Part shown: piece after piece, positions 8,004-15,332 of the stretch
Layout: each line of letters begins with the position of its first letter
How positions within the stretch are numbered: position 1 is the stretch's first letter
DNA from: a virus
Virus record (IMG/VR): IMGVR_UViG_3300008261_000188
Location: 1 to 21,406 of that record
Length of the DNA stretch: 21,406 nt
Strand: one strand, 5' to 3'
Notes under the pieces: generated by a model
What the model was told of the DNA's origin: nothing
The model's database searches: none
Seen by the model: only the letters and a program-made list of their open reading frames with translations
Program-made: the position numbers and the translations under genes

Positions 8004-8336
8004 TTATCTTATAATAGATAGTGCATCAGTCAAGGGAATCGGTATCATGACAACATCACCTAAATTAAGGTGAGATTCGGTTGGTTTATTATTAAATCTT
8101 GCAATAACCCACCACCACGATACATTACCATAATATTTATATGCTAATTTATAATATCTATCACCTAAAGTCCATATATGACTTATTTGTTCTATTTTTG
8201 AACTCATTTCGGCGGTGATCTCTTTCATCGTAGGCGTAGCATAATGATCAATAAATTTAACGTTTCTTTCACGAAAGATATCTTGAAATAATTCATTATC
8301 ATTTTTTATGATTTTTCTATCCATTCTATTTTTCAT
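8004..8336 (-). CDS. LysM-like baseplate protein (gp53-like)
   Basis: This is a 110-residue protein. Residues about 54-100 form a LysM-like fold: IWTLGDRYYKLAYKYYG, then the aromatic stretch WWWVIARFNN, and LNLGDVVMIPIP at the end. The order 'size and time in residence, place, index' matches LysM domains of tail proteins such as T4 gp53 and P2 gpX, which act as structural joints in the baseplate and do not bind peptidoglycan. The N-terminal 50 residues are helical and polar. AAGGTAATATAA precedes the ATG; a second in-frame ATG four codons later is less well spaced. It sits between the tube-related protein and the large hub protein, as expected for baseplate assembly. It is shorter than T4 gp53 (196 residues). 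Confidence 0.68.
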   Translation of the reverse strand: MKNRMDRKIIKNDNELFQDIFRERNVKFIDHYATPTMKEITAEMSSKIEQISHIWTLGDRYYKLAYKYYGNVSWWWVIARFNNKPTESHLNLGDVVMIPIPLTDALSIIR

Positions 8337-8346
8337 TTATATTACC

Positions 8347-9102
8347 TTAAGCTATTCCAGATCTTGTCTCAGCTTCTGCTTCTCTTCTTGCTCTAGAGCC
8401 GGGTTCAGCAGTTGCATCTGAAACTGTACTTGTGTTTGAAGATGGCGCTGGGCGGGGTGGTGTTAGGGTAGCTAAATTATAGGGATAAGTGTTTTTATTA
8501 AAGTCATATCCTGAACCTTTTGTATCTATTCCAATCTCGTGAGTGTGCAATACTATAAATGTACATTCCAAACTTAGGTTTTGCGCATAGATGCCACCCT
8601 CATCTTGAAAAAAATGAGATGCATCCATTATAGGTTTATAAGAAAAGCCATCAATCGTCCCAGTTAGTCCGCCTGTTTTAGCTGATACTACGCTTTCAGA
8701 GCCATTTTCAATGGCGCTATCTTTTATTAAATTCATAAATTTTAATTTTATCAAAGGGGAACCCTTCATTACGCCTGACTCATATGCTGGGTATAACATT
8801 TTTATAAGAAGAGAACATCTCTTCATATTTTCTTTTGCTTCTTCAATATTCGCAGCAACGAGGCTCCAACCGAGATTTATTGTTCTTCTTGTGCCTTTGT
8901 AATTCTGAATTGGATCCATTCTACCATAAACTTCAGTCGAAGACCATGACGATTCAAATCCATCTTCAAAATTTGTCAAAAATGCCGGAAATTCAACTTC
9001 TTGATCAAGTAAAATGGAATAGAATTTAATTAATTCTTTCCTTGCAACTTGTGTATGGACACCATATAAGCCATTATTTTCTAATTCAGGCATTTGCGAC
9101 AT
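8347..9102 (-). CDS. Tail-tube-related baseplate protein (gp48/gp54-like position)
   Basis: The start is set at the ATG giving MSQMPELEN. A GAGGAA ribosome-binding site is spaced seven bases before it and overlaps the stop codon of the tape measure gene; an in-frame GTG five codons upstream lies within that site and is rejected. The product is 251 residues. FPAFLTNFEDGFESSW, VYGRMDPIQNYKGTRR, INLGWSLVAANIEEA and KGSPLIKLKFMNLI are the beta-rich pattern I associate with tube-fold proteins that cap the baseplate or initiate the tail tube. A GLTGTIDGFSYKP turn follows. The last about 35 residues are Ala/Thr/Arg-rich and probably disordered. The role as tube initiator is inferred from the pattern and from its place between the tape measure and LysM-like genes. 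Confidence 0.6.
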   Translation of the reverse strand: MSQMPELENNGLYGVHTQVARKELIKFYSILLDQEVEFPAFLTNFEDGFESSWSSTEVYGRMDPIQNYKGTRRTINLGWSLVAANIEEAKENMKRCSLLIKMLYPAYESGVMKGSPLIKLKFMNLIKDSAIENGSESVVSAKTGGLTGTIDGFSYKPIMDASHFFQDEGGIYAQNLSLECTFIVLHTHEIGIDTKGSGYDFNKNTYPYNLATLTPPRPAPSSNTSTVSDATAEPGSRARREAEAETRSGIA

Positions 9103-9113
9103 ATTTATTTTCC

Positions 9114-12100
9114 TCACCTAGTAACAAGACTTTGATTCTTTTCGATACGCTCTCCAATTATCTTCCCTAAAACATAATTATCTACCTTAAGAACAATTTC
9201 CTTATTTCCTCCGCTTGAGGTTTGGGTACTCTCTCTTATGTCCTTTGATTTATTTACACCAAAAACAGATTTTAAGGCTTCAATAAATGAGTCTTGCTCA
9301 GGTACTCTTGTTTCTGCTTGAATTTTTGAATATTCCGCCGATAGTTCAACCAATGATTTGACATTTTCAATTCCTTCGGGTGTCACCTTTACGCTGGCGT
9401 CAGACACAGAAGTAATTAATGCCGCAAAGGATAAAGCTTCGATCTCCTCTAAAGATGAAAGAGCAAAAGATATATTCCATATTCCATCGGCTATCATATT
9501 TAAGCCCTGAGAAATACTATCAAATTTTTCGATACTGGCTACTGTGGTTAATACTCCCTGTAAAGAAGCTATCTTTTCAGTTGAAATAGAGTTCAATGAT
9601 TCTGCTAATTTGCTTATTTCTTCTGAAAAACTAGCAGTAAATACACTAGAAGCACCTAAAGACATTTGGGCTGTGCCCATTGTATCTATAAAATTAGCTA
9701 ATTTATTTAGTGGCGCTTCCATATTTTCTAGGGAAGATAAACTGGTCGTTGTCTCTTCTAACATAGCAAATACTTCTCTTAATTTCGGACCCAAATTAGC
9801 AAATGATTCCAACTGCGGATTTAACTGTTCCATTCTCTCTGCCAATATTTGCAAATTATCTTCCATGAGCCATATGCCCATACCTATAGCATCTCCGGCG
9901 ACTGCAAGATAAAATGAGGCGGCCAATAATGATAAAGAGCCTTTAAAGAGAGCAGTTGCAAAAGGTATAAAATACTGAGAAATACTTATCATTTTCTCTA
10001 TATCTAGAGCTTTTATTGCAGAACCAAGCGTATGTAGTGCTGGTGCAATAAATATAGCAGCTGGTAATAAAAATATCGATGCAGCCAACAAGAGAGCTCC
10101 ACCAAGAGCTAACGGAATACCAGCTGCTACTAAAGATAAGCCTAGCATCAATAAAGCTGCCCCCAAAGGAGCGATCAAATCAACAGTTTTATCACTAAAA
10201 AGAAGTAATCCAATCCCAAGAGCTAATAGCCCAGCTCCCACTGTAATTGCTGCTATTCCAAAGCCTACAGCTGCTGCATTCATAAATATTCCAGCTAACA
10301 TTAAAGTAAAAGCAAGCAAGATCAAAGCTGCTCCCAATGGAGCAATCAATTCAACAGTTTCTTCCTTAAAAAGAAGCAATCCAAGGCCGAGTAATAAAAG
10401 TCCAGCGCCTACTGCAATTGCTCCTATTCCAAATATTACAGCTGCTGCATCCATAAATATTCCAGCTGCAATCAAAGTGGCTGCGAGGGAAATTAAAGCA
10501 ACTCCAAGGATAGGTATCAATTCAACAGTTTCTTCCTTAAAAAGTAATAATCCAAGGCCAAGAGCCAATAGTCCAGCACCTACCGCAATTGCCCCTATTC
10601 CAAAAACTATAGCTGCTGCGTCTAGCAATATTCCAGCTGCAATTAATGTTAATCCAAGTAAAATCAAGGAAACTCCAAGGGTGGGTATCAATTCAACAGT
10701 TTCATTGTTGAAAAGAGACAATGAAGTACCAAGCAAAAGCAAACCAATTCCAACTACCGTCGCTCCAGCACCAAACGTAGTAGCTGCTGTCAGCATTAAA
10801 GGACCAGATATTGCTAAACCAAGAGCAAACAACCCCAACGCCCAAGGTAGTTCATACATAATTTCCATAACTTCTTCAAAGTTTTTTAATGATTCAGAAA
10901 ATAAAAATAATGCTGCTGACAATAAAATAAATCCGGGTGCTAGTGCCATCATACCAGCGCCTATTAAAGTAGCAGAAGTCATAAACGCAGGAGCTATTGG
11001 TAACATTAATGCAATTAATCCAATAAATCCAACTAAGGTAAGTAAAAATAAAGCCATGCCTCCAATGGCGGGAAGTATTGCCTCAGGCATTTTCATAAAA
11101 ATAGTTATTAGTTGCACTAAAGAATAAACAAAAATTGCTGCTGCGGCAGCTGCGAGTCCAATACCTAAAGCTAAAGCTGCAATTGCAGAAATTCCAAGTA
11201 TTGCAGGGGGGGTACCTAAAGCTGCCATAGAGCCAGCAAGAGCGGTAACTCCAGTTGAAGCTCCTGCGGCTGCGGTACCCGCCGTTGTAGTTGAAGTGGC
11301 CAAACTTATATTTAAAGCTTGAAGAATACCAGTCAAAAAGGCTTGAGCTTTTGTTGAATTTTGCCAGAGAACAAATAGACCAAGCATGGTAACCAATACT
11401 GGTACTAACATTCCTCCCATGGCATCATTTAGAGATAATATGCCATTTAACAACCAGCTGATTACTTCGACGATAGGCTGAATGATCAATATAAAAGATT
11501 CCATTATCATATTCATTTTTTCTTGAATTGAAACGGTTGCTTGAGTTCTTTTCTCCAATTCTGCTTGAGAAATTGAATTATCTCTGACCATTGCCTGAGA
11601 CTCTTGATATGCTTTGAGGCCGCCAGCAAAAATCTTATTCGCCTCAGCCATATCTTTGATACCAGCTGCATTTGCAAGAGCCATTTTTTCATAACGACTC
11701 ATGGAGTTCCAACTCATATTGGATGCATCAACTCCACGAAGAAGGCTTTCGATACGCTCTTCTTCTGAAGAGTTTATCATCTCATACGTATTAAGCAGAT
11801 CACCACCAAGAATATTGTTTAATTTTCCGACAGCACTTGCTGCATCTTCATATGTATCAAATTGAGCTGTAAATCCGAGTAATGTCTGTATTTCAGCGCC
11901 TAAATTCTTTGCTGCTGACATTACCTTCTTAAATATTTCTGGTGCTTGTTTACCATATGAAGCTAAAGCAGGTAAGGCAGCTCTAAACTGATTTGACATT
12001 TCAGCAACTGGATAACCGATGCCCATCGCCAATTTTGCTATATCTTGATTAGCTTTCATTGCTTCATCGGCAGTCATTCCCATACCTAGCATAAATTGTT

Positions 12101-12992
12101 CAGTGAATTCGGCAGTATCTTTAGTAGAAACTCCTAGTCTCTCCAGCTGAGCACTGTGAGCCACAAGTGAAGCTTGAACATCTTTCGATAAGTTATTGAA
12201 ATTTGACATTGAAACAAACAATTCGCCTATAGCTTGTGCGCTCTCTTTCATCCCCACGCCAAATTGTCTATTCGAATCTGAGACCTCCATTATTAAGGAG
12301 TTATATTCATATCCTTGACCAGTCAATGTAGCTAAAGAGGCGGCTTGTTGACTGAATCCTCCAATAGCCGCTAAGGTCTGGGTTTGAATTTGCATCAGCG
12401 CAGAGCCTAGCATGTTTGCTGGCCTCATTGCTTGCAAAAATCCAGCTGCCATGTGTTTTAAAGATTTTACAATATCATCGCTTTTTGCTAATTTTCCAAA
12501 CCAACTTTTTTCCCAATTTTTAGATACGCCAAAAACTTTATCAGCAAATTCCTTGCCGAGTTCATTCATTTCTTTTTGATTTTCTACAGCTTCTTTTTGC
12601 TGTTTAATGAACTGTTCTAAAAGAGGAATTTCTTTTTCTAGAAATGCTAATCTTTTACTCTCCTCCTCGGTAAGGGCTTCCCCTAAGGCTATTTTATCTT
12701 GGAGTGCTTTTAATTCTTCTTTATTTATTCTTAAGGATGCCTTCCCAAGTTCAATGTGTTTATTCTGGATTAAAATGGAGTGTTCTAAGGCTTCACCATT
12801 TTCAATCATTTTAGCGCCTATATCTTGTAATTGCTTAAGTTCTTCTTGTCTTTGAAGAAATAATTCCTTGGATGATTTATTTATCTCACTTAATCGTTCA
12901 AGATATATATCCATCTCCTCTTCTGATAATGGTATTCCTTTAGGAGGCGGTGGTGGTCCGGGAGGGCTTGGGGGTGGTGGTGGTATTGCCAT
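9114..12992 (-). CDS. Tail tape measure protein
   Basis: The tape measure sets tail length and fills the tail tube before DNA ejection. This 1292-residue protein (T4 gp29 is 590) starts with a proline-rich leader (residues 4-17 almost all Pro). A charged coiled coil follows (about 22-150). Residues about 165-500 form an alanine-rich tape-measure core, with IGGFSQQAASLATLTGQG and repeated helical Gln/Ala/Met segments. A very hydrophobic Ala/Gly/Leu region covers about 510-1010; within it a 57-residue unit repeats in tandem. The C-terminal about 280 residues are helical and soluble. The long hydrophobic region is typical of tape measures that enter the host membrane during ejection. GAGG lies 11 bases before the ATG. 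It is the longest gene in the window, and its length predicts a long tail. Assignment rests on size, composition and position, all consistent. Confidence 0.87.
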   Translation of the reverse strand: MAIPPPPPSPPGPPPPPKGIPLSEEEMDIYLERLSEINKSSKELFLQRQEELKQLQDIGAKMIENGEALEHSILIQNKHIELGKASLRINKEELKALQDKIALGEALTEEESKRLAFLEKEIPLLEQFIKQQKEAVENQKEMNELGKEFADKVFGVSKNWEKSWFGKLAKSDDIVKSLKHMAAGFLQAMRPANMLGSALMQIQTQTLAAIGGFSQQAASLATLTGQGYEYNSLIMEVSDSNRQFGVGMKESAQAIGELFVSMSNFNNLSKDVQASLVAHSAQLERLGVSTKDTAEFTEQFMLGMGMTADEAMKANQDIAKLAMGIGYPVAEMSNQFRAALPALASYGKQAPEIFKKVMSAAKNLGAEIQTLLGFTAQFDTYEDAASAVGKLNNILGGDLLNTYEMINSSEEERIESLLRGVDASNMSWNSMSRYEKMALANAAGIKDMAEANKIFAGGLKAYQESQAMVRDNSISQAELEKRTQATVSIQEKMNMIMESFILIIQPIVEVISWLLNGILSLNDAMGGMLVPVLVTMLGLFVLWQNSTKAQAFLTGILQALNISLATSTTTAGTAAAGASTGVTALAGSMAALGTPPAILGISAIAALALGIGLAAAAAAIFVYSLVQLITIFMKMPEAILPAIGGMALFLLTLVGFIGLIALMLPIAPAFMTSATLIGAGMMALAPGFILLSAALFLFSESLKNFEEVMEIMYELPWALGLFALGLAISGPLMLTAATTFGAGATVVGIGLLLLGTSLSLFNNETVELIPTLGVSLILLGLTLIAAGILLDAAAIVFGIGAIAVGAGLLALGLGLLLFKEETVELIPILGVALISLAATLIAAGIFMDAAAVIFGIGAIAVGAGLLLLGLGLLLFKEETVELIAPLGAALILLAFTLMLAGIFMNAAAVGFGIAAITVGAGLLALGIGLLLFSDKTVDLIAPLGAALLMLGLSLVAAGIPLALGGALLLAASIFLLPAAIFIAPALHTLGSAIKALDIEKMISISQYFIPFATALFKGSLSLLAASFYLAVAGDAIGMGIWLMEDNLQILAERMEQLNPQLESFANLGPKLREVFAMLEETTTSLSSLENMEAPLNKLANFIDTMGTAQMSLGASSVFTASFSEEISKLAESLNSISTEKIASLQGVLTTVASIEKFDSISQGLNMIADGIWNISFALSSLEEIEALSFAALITSVSDASVKVTPEGIENVKSLVELSAEYSKIQAETRVPEQDSFIEALKSVFGVNKSKDIRESTQTSSGGNKEIVLKVDNYVLGKIIGERIEKNQSLVTR
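10120..10870 (-). repeat. Tandem 171-bp (57-residue) repeats within the tape measure gene
   Basis: The sequence encoding TVEL recurs at exactly 171-base intervals: the minus-strand ACTGTTGA-type word sits at 10693, 10522, 10351 and, more diverged, 10180. Each unit encodes a hydrophobic block with GIGAIAVGAGLLALGLGLLLF followed by an ETVEL-type hinge. Three units (residues about 767-823, 824-880 and 881-937) are clear; degenerate copies flank them on both sides. The two central copies are also visibly similar at the DNA level. The period is a whole number of codons, so gain or loss of a unit keeps the frame. Confidence 0.85.
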
Positions 12993-13018
12993 TGAATGAT
13001 AACCTCAATTAATAATTA

Positions 13019-13336
13019 TTATCCCTTAAATGGCCACTTTAAGCCAGTTACTCTTTCAAATCTTGAAATAGCTTTATATAAGCTGAACTTATTCTTATAA
13101 GTTCTGGGATCATTCAATCCGTGTTTGGCTACTGCATAGATATATTTCTTTTCCTTTCCGAGTAGCTCTCCGAAAGCTTTAATTGCCTGTCTATTGCCTT
13201 TTACCCTTACCGGAATCTCCGGGCCTCCAAGCAAGCTTTTCATTATGGCCTTAACTGAGCCGGCAAACATGTCTAGCCAGCCTTCAGCCAAGACCAAATC
13301 TGAATTTAAATTAATTTCAATAATCATATTTTTCAT
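13019..13336 (-). CDS. Small conserved phage protein, unknown function
   Basis: This 105-residue basic protein has a hydrophobic N-terminal segment (MIIEINLNSDLVLAEGWLDM). It then has a central RVKGNRQAIKAFGELLGKEKKY and a C-terminal HGLNDPRTYKNK...FERVTGLKWPFKG. I recall closely similar C-termini in uncharacterised proteins of marine T4-like phages but know no function. AGGAAT precedes the first ATG (a second ATG three codons in is possible). A canonical TATAAATA late promoter is 25 bases upstream, so it is the first gene of the late transcript that continues into the tape measure gene, and is probably made at high level late in infection. A structural or assembly role is inferred from context. 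Confidence 0.72.
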   Translation of the reverse strand: MKNMIIEINLNSDLVLAEGWLDMFAGSVKAIMKSLLGGPEIPVRVKGNRQAIKAFGELLGKEKKYIYAVAKHGLNDPRTYKNKFSLYKAISRFERVTGLKWPFKG

Positions 13337-13361
13337 TTAGATTCCTACCATAATAATTTAA

Positions 13362-13369
13362 TATTTATA
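13362..13369 (-). promoter_or_regulatory. T4-type late promoter upstream of the 105-residue gene
   Basis: The minus strand reads TATAAATA exactly, ending 25 bases before the ATG at 13336. That spacing leaves a short leader containing the AGGAAT ribosome-binding site. It lies just after the terminator of the preceding gene pair, where a new transcript is needed. The motif is part of a near-palindrome (TATTTATAAATA), so the plus strand also carries the box, but no plus-strand gene follows. Confidence 0.68.
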
Positions 13370-13387
13370 AATAGTTGAATGTATAAA

Positions 13388-13415
13388 TAAAAAAGGAATA
13401 GCCTAAGCTATTCCT
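13388..13415 (-). terminator. Rho-independent terminator after the gp51-like gene
   Basis: On the minus strand, AGGAATAGC and GCTATTCCT form a nine-pair stem with a four-base loop (TTAG), followed by a run of T. The stem begins six bases after the stop codon at 13422. Confidence 0.85.
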
Positions 13416-13421
13416 CATATT

Positions 13422-13607
13422 TTATCTTTTTGACTTAGCTTTAGATTTATTATGAGCCTGTTCCATTGCATCTTTTTCTTTTTCAAGTTGCTTCGAGAGT
13501 CTTTCAACGAACCAAGTTCTCAGACCAACTGGAAGGTTATATGATTCAATAAAACTCCATCCTCCATAATATTTCAAAAAGAAGAATTGCTCATAAACAT
13601 TCTGCAT
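13422..13607 (-). CDS. 51: gp51-like baseplate hub assembly protein, possibly expressed by frameshift
   Basis: The 61-residue product is read from the ATG at 13607, four bases past the gp26-like stop. It has YEQFFFLKYYGGWSFIES, then NLPVGLRTWFVERL and a lysine-rich helical tail. T4 gp51 is a small factor needed for baseplate hub assembly and is not in the finished particle. The pattern and the place next to a gp26-like gene fit this. The ribosome-binding site is weak (AAGCAG region). The frame stays open upstream to 13688, overlapping the end of the gp26-like gene, where a run of seven T could allow ribosomes to shift frame. The product may therefore be made as a C-terminal extension of gp26, with or without the free form. 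Assignment to gp51 is moderate. Confidence 0.65.
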   Translation of the reverse strand: MQNVYEQFFFLKYYGGWSFIESYNLPVGLRTWFVERLSKQLEKEKDAMEQAHNKSKAKSKR

Positions 13608-13611
13608 GTAT

Positions 13612-14508
13612 TTACTGCTTAGGCCAAAAAAAGTCCGTCGTAAACGGCACCTCCATGTCACATGTGTGACGGCATTCGCTGCATTCAAAATTCTGAGTTA
13701 AGTCTAAGCTTGGCATAACTTTCTGATATGTTTGTCTCAAATACTTTGAGTCACGAGCTGGTAGGCTCTGAATAGCTTGCATAATCTTTGACCGATCCGT
13801 AACACCAGATATCGATAGAGTAAAAAGATTAATTTGCTGAGATAGCATATCCTCTGGTAATTTTCTCTTTCTCCTCGTCTCAATAGCTTCAGTTAATGTC
13901 TTCTCATCCTTTCCATTCATTGGGCGGCATAAGAAAGTCCAACCAGTCAATGGAACCGTTATTGATACTAAGCCCATCTTTTCATCAATATGGACATTGG
14001 TTAATTCTGATAGTTCTTCTTCTCCAGTCTTAATATTTGTTTCGTGAAGATTGAACTCATGCTTTACGTTAGCCTGACAGTTAGGACAAGTAACATTTGT
14101 CTTATAATCAGCTCCATACCCGTTTATTCTCGCATTGACAAGAATAGCATTCTTATCCCCAAGAAGCAATTCATCAGTATTAACTCTCTTATCGACGATC
14201 AAGGACTGTAAGAATCTATCTATCGCAACTCCCTTCTTCAATAAAGACTGAGAAGTCAAAATATCTTCTTCTCTTGCGGTCATATGCCTAATCTCAACAA
14301 CCTTCTGACCATGGAGAGGATGTCCTTGTTCATAAAATCTCCCGCCAGACGGTAATTCAACAAATTCCGTCGGTGATACGAAATTTAAAGGATTTGATTG
14401 TGCTTGATGGCTTAAGCTCGATGCTAGATTTGGAGGCATCATTGGAGTTGGAGGGTCTGAATCGATATACGGTGTTCCAATCCTATCTTCATTTTTTCTA
14501 TGGCTCAT
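13612..14508 (-). CDS. 26: gp26-like baseplate hub assembly protein
   Basis: This 298-residue protein carries C141xxC144 in VTCPNCQANV and C276xxC279 (with C283) in FECSECRHTC. Together these likely form a split zinc ribbon. The protein ends with EVPFTTDFFWP, a C-terminus typical of the T4 gp26/baseplate (T4_baseplate) family. TEFVELPSGGRFYEQGHPL (about residues 47-65) is also characteristic of this group. In T4, gp26 (208 residues) takes part in hub assembly; members in other phages are longer, as here. The N-terminal about 40 residues are Pro/Ser/Asn-rich and probably flexible. AAGGGG precedes the ATG. It follows the tail tube gene after a terminator, without a clear promoter of its own, so read-through is likely. 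Confidence 0.78.
   Translation of the reverse strand: MSHRKNEDRIGTPYIDSDPPTPMMPPNLASSLSHQAQSNPLNFVSPTEFVELPSGGRFYEQGHPLHGQKVVEIRHMTAREEDILTSQSLLKKGVAIDRFLQSLIVDKRVNTDELLLGDKNAILVNARINGYGADYKTNVTCPNCQANVKHEFNLHETNIKTGEEELSELTNVHIDEKMGLVSITVPLTGWTFLCRPMNGKDEKTLTEAIETRRKRKLPEDMLSQQINLFTLSISGVTDRSKIMQAIQSLPARDSKYLRQTYQKVMPSLDLTQNFECSECRHTCDMEVPFTTDFFWPKQ
13626..13632 (-). other. Run of seven T, candidate frameshift site
   Basis: Near the gp26-like gene end the minus strand reads GAC TTT TTT TGG in frame. Reaching the gp51-like frame, which is open across this point, needs a +1 or -2 shift, and re-pairing on the T run would permit -2. The shifted protein would skip the gp26 stop 12 bases later. 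Confidence 0.35.
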
Positions 14509-14541
14509 ATTAACCCCTTATAAAGTTGTACAACAAGGGAT

Positions 14542-14584
14542 AAAAAATCCCCGCTCAACATATAAATAGTATAAGCGGGGATTT
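14542..14584 (-). terminator. Rho-independent terminator after the tail tube gene
   Basis: On the minus strand, AAATCCCCGCT pairs perfectly with AGCGGGGATTT (eleven pairs) around an 18-base loop, followed by a T run. It lies about 20 bases after the tail tube stop. It probably limits transcription into the less needed gp26-like gene relative to the abundant tube and sheath. Confidence 0.85.
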
Positions 14585-14603
14585 AATGCTAAAACAATTA
14601 ATT

Positions 14604-15263
14604 TTATCTACCATTACCAGTAGGAGTACCAGCAGGAGTGGGAGCGGCAGTATTACTTCTAGGAGAAGTTCCAGAATCAGTTCTTCCATCGAGGCCCCAC
14701 TGCTTCTGGTCTTTTGATGCGGTAAATGGAGGATTCGCTGTTTCTATCGAAGCCCAATCATATCTTATTTCGATTTCAACATTTGTTAGATCGTCTGATT
14801 CATAATCAAGTTCACCATATTTGACGTCCTTAATCCATGGATTGATAAGTTTCCAAGTTTCAATCATCTTACCCATATCGTCTATTGATTCAATTCTCAG
14901 CTCATTCCCAAGAGCGTTAACTGCTTTACTCTTAGACATGGTTTCTAGCCACCCATTTTTTTCACCGGTACCGGGATATCCCATTGCTGGGATATAACCA
15001 GAAGTTCTAATGATATTGGTTACGGTCATTGCCATGTCTACATCAACTGGGTCTGCCAATGTCATACTGATGGTATTCCAAGTAACTCTTCCGGGATAAT
15101 AATAGGAATGATTTAGAAACTTATGCTCTGTCTCTGAAATAGCATAAGAAGGCTTTGTTACCTTCTTCAAGGTATAAGCAGGAATATCATTAACATAAAC
15201 AACCCACCTATAATTTCTTTTTGGGTCTTTTACACCCGTACTCGCATCTGACCAAAATGGCAT
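14604..15263 (-). CDS. 19: Tail tube protein, T4 gp19-like
   Basis: Gp19 polymerises as stacked hexamers into the inner tail tube. This 219-residue protein (T4 gp19 is 163) has the family N-terminus, with YRWVVYVNDIPAYTLKKVTK and PSYAISETEHKFLNHSYYYPG. VTWNTISMTLADPVDVDMA and a terminal IEIRYDWASIE strand follow. A Thr/Pro/Ala/Gly-rich tail of about 30 residues (SGTSPRSNTAAPTPAGT) extends beyond the fold and may be surface-exposed. GAGAGGAAG precedes the ATG. It follows the sheath gene directly, the T4 order 18-19, and is closed by a strong terminator. Confidence 0.92.
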   Translation of the reverse strand: MPFWSDASTGVKDPKRNYRWVVYVNDIPAYTLKKVTKPSYAISETEHKFLNHSYYYPGRVTWNTISMTLADPVDVDMAMTVTNIIRTSGYIPAMGYPGTGEKNGWLETMSKSKAVNALGNELRIESIDDMGKMIETWKLINPWIKDVKYGELDYESDDLTNVEIEIRYDWASIETANPPFTASKDQKQWGLDGRTDSGTSPRSNTAAPTPAGTPTGNGR

Positions 15264-15332
15264 TTCAACTTCCTCTCTGTTTATAATCTAATGTAATATT
15301 AGTATTTTAATTTAATTAGTTTTTAATTTAAA

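Noticed and set aside
8134-8141. TATAAATA on the minus strand inside the LysM-like gene
   Set aside because: It would start RNA about 140 bases before the hub gene, but the bases encode a conserved-looking Tyr/Lys/Tyr segment and there is no terminator upstream that would require a new promoter.
9103-9117. GTG start for the tube-related baseplate gene
   Set aside because: The GTG lies within the GAGGAA ribosome-binding site that is correctly spaced for the ATG at 9102, and within the end of the tape measure gene.
10477-11127. Long plus-strand reading frame opposite the tape measure
   Set aside because: It is a compositional shadow of the Ala/Gly/Leu repeats: rich in Pro, Ala, Ile and Asn, with no ribosome-binding site and with the same 57-residue periodicity as the real gene.
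10000-11460. Hydrophobic stretch as a separate multi-pass membrane protein
   Set aside because: It is continuous with the coiled-coil and tape-measure core in one frame, and such regions are normal for tape measures.
13608-13688. Upstream start giving an 88-residue gp51-like protein
   Set aside because: The added 27 residues overlap the gp26-like gene in another frame and look like out-of-frame coding (Arg- and Cys-rich). The gp51-like pattern begins at the ATG at 13607. The overlap is kept only as a frameshift candidate.
14561-14568. TATAAATA on the plus strand
   Set aside because: It is in the loop of the terminator after the tail tube gene and points away from every gene; no plus-strand gene follows.
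15278-15285. TATAAACA before the tail tube gene as a late promoter
   Set aside because: The box ends 14 bases from the ATG, so RNA would start inside or past the ribosome-binding site.
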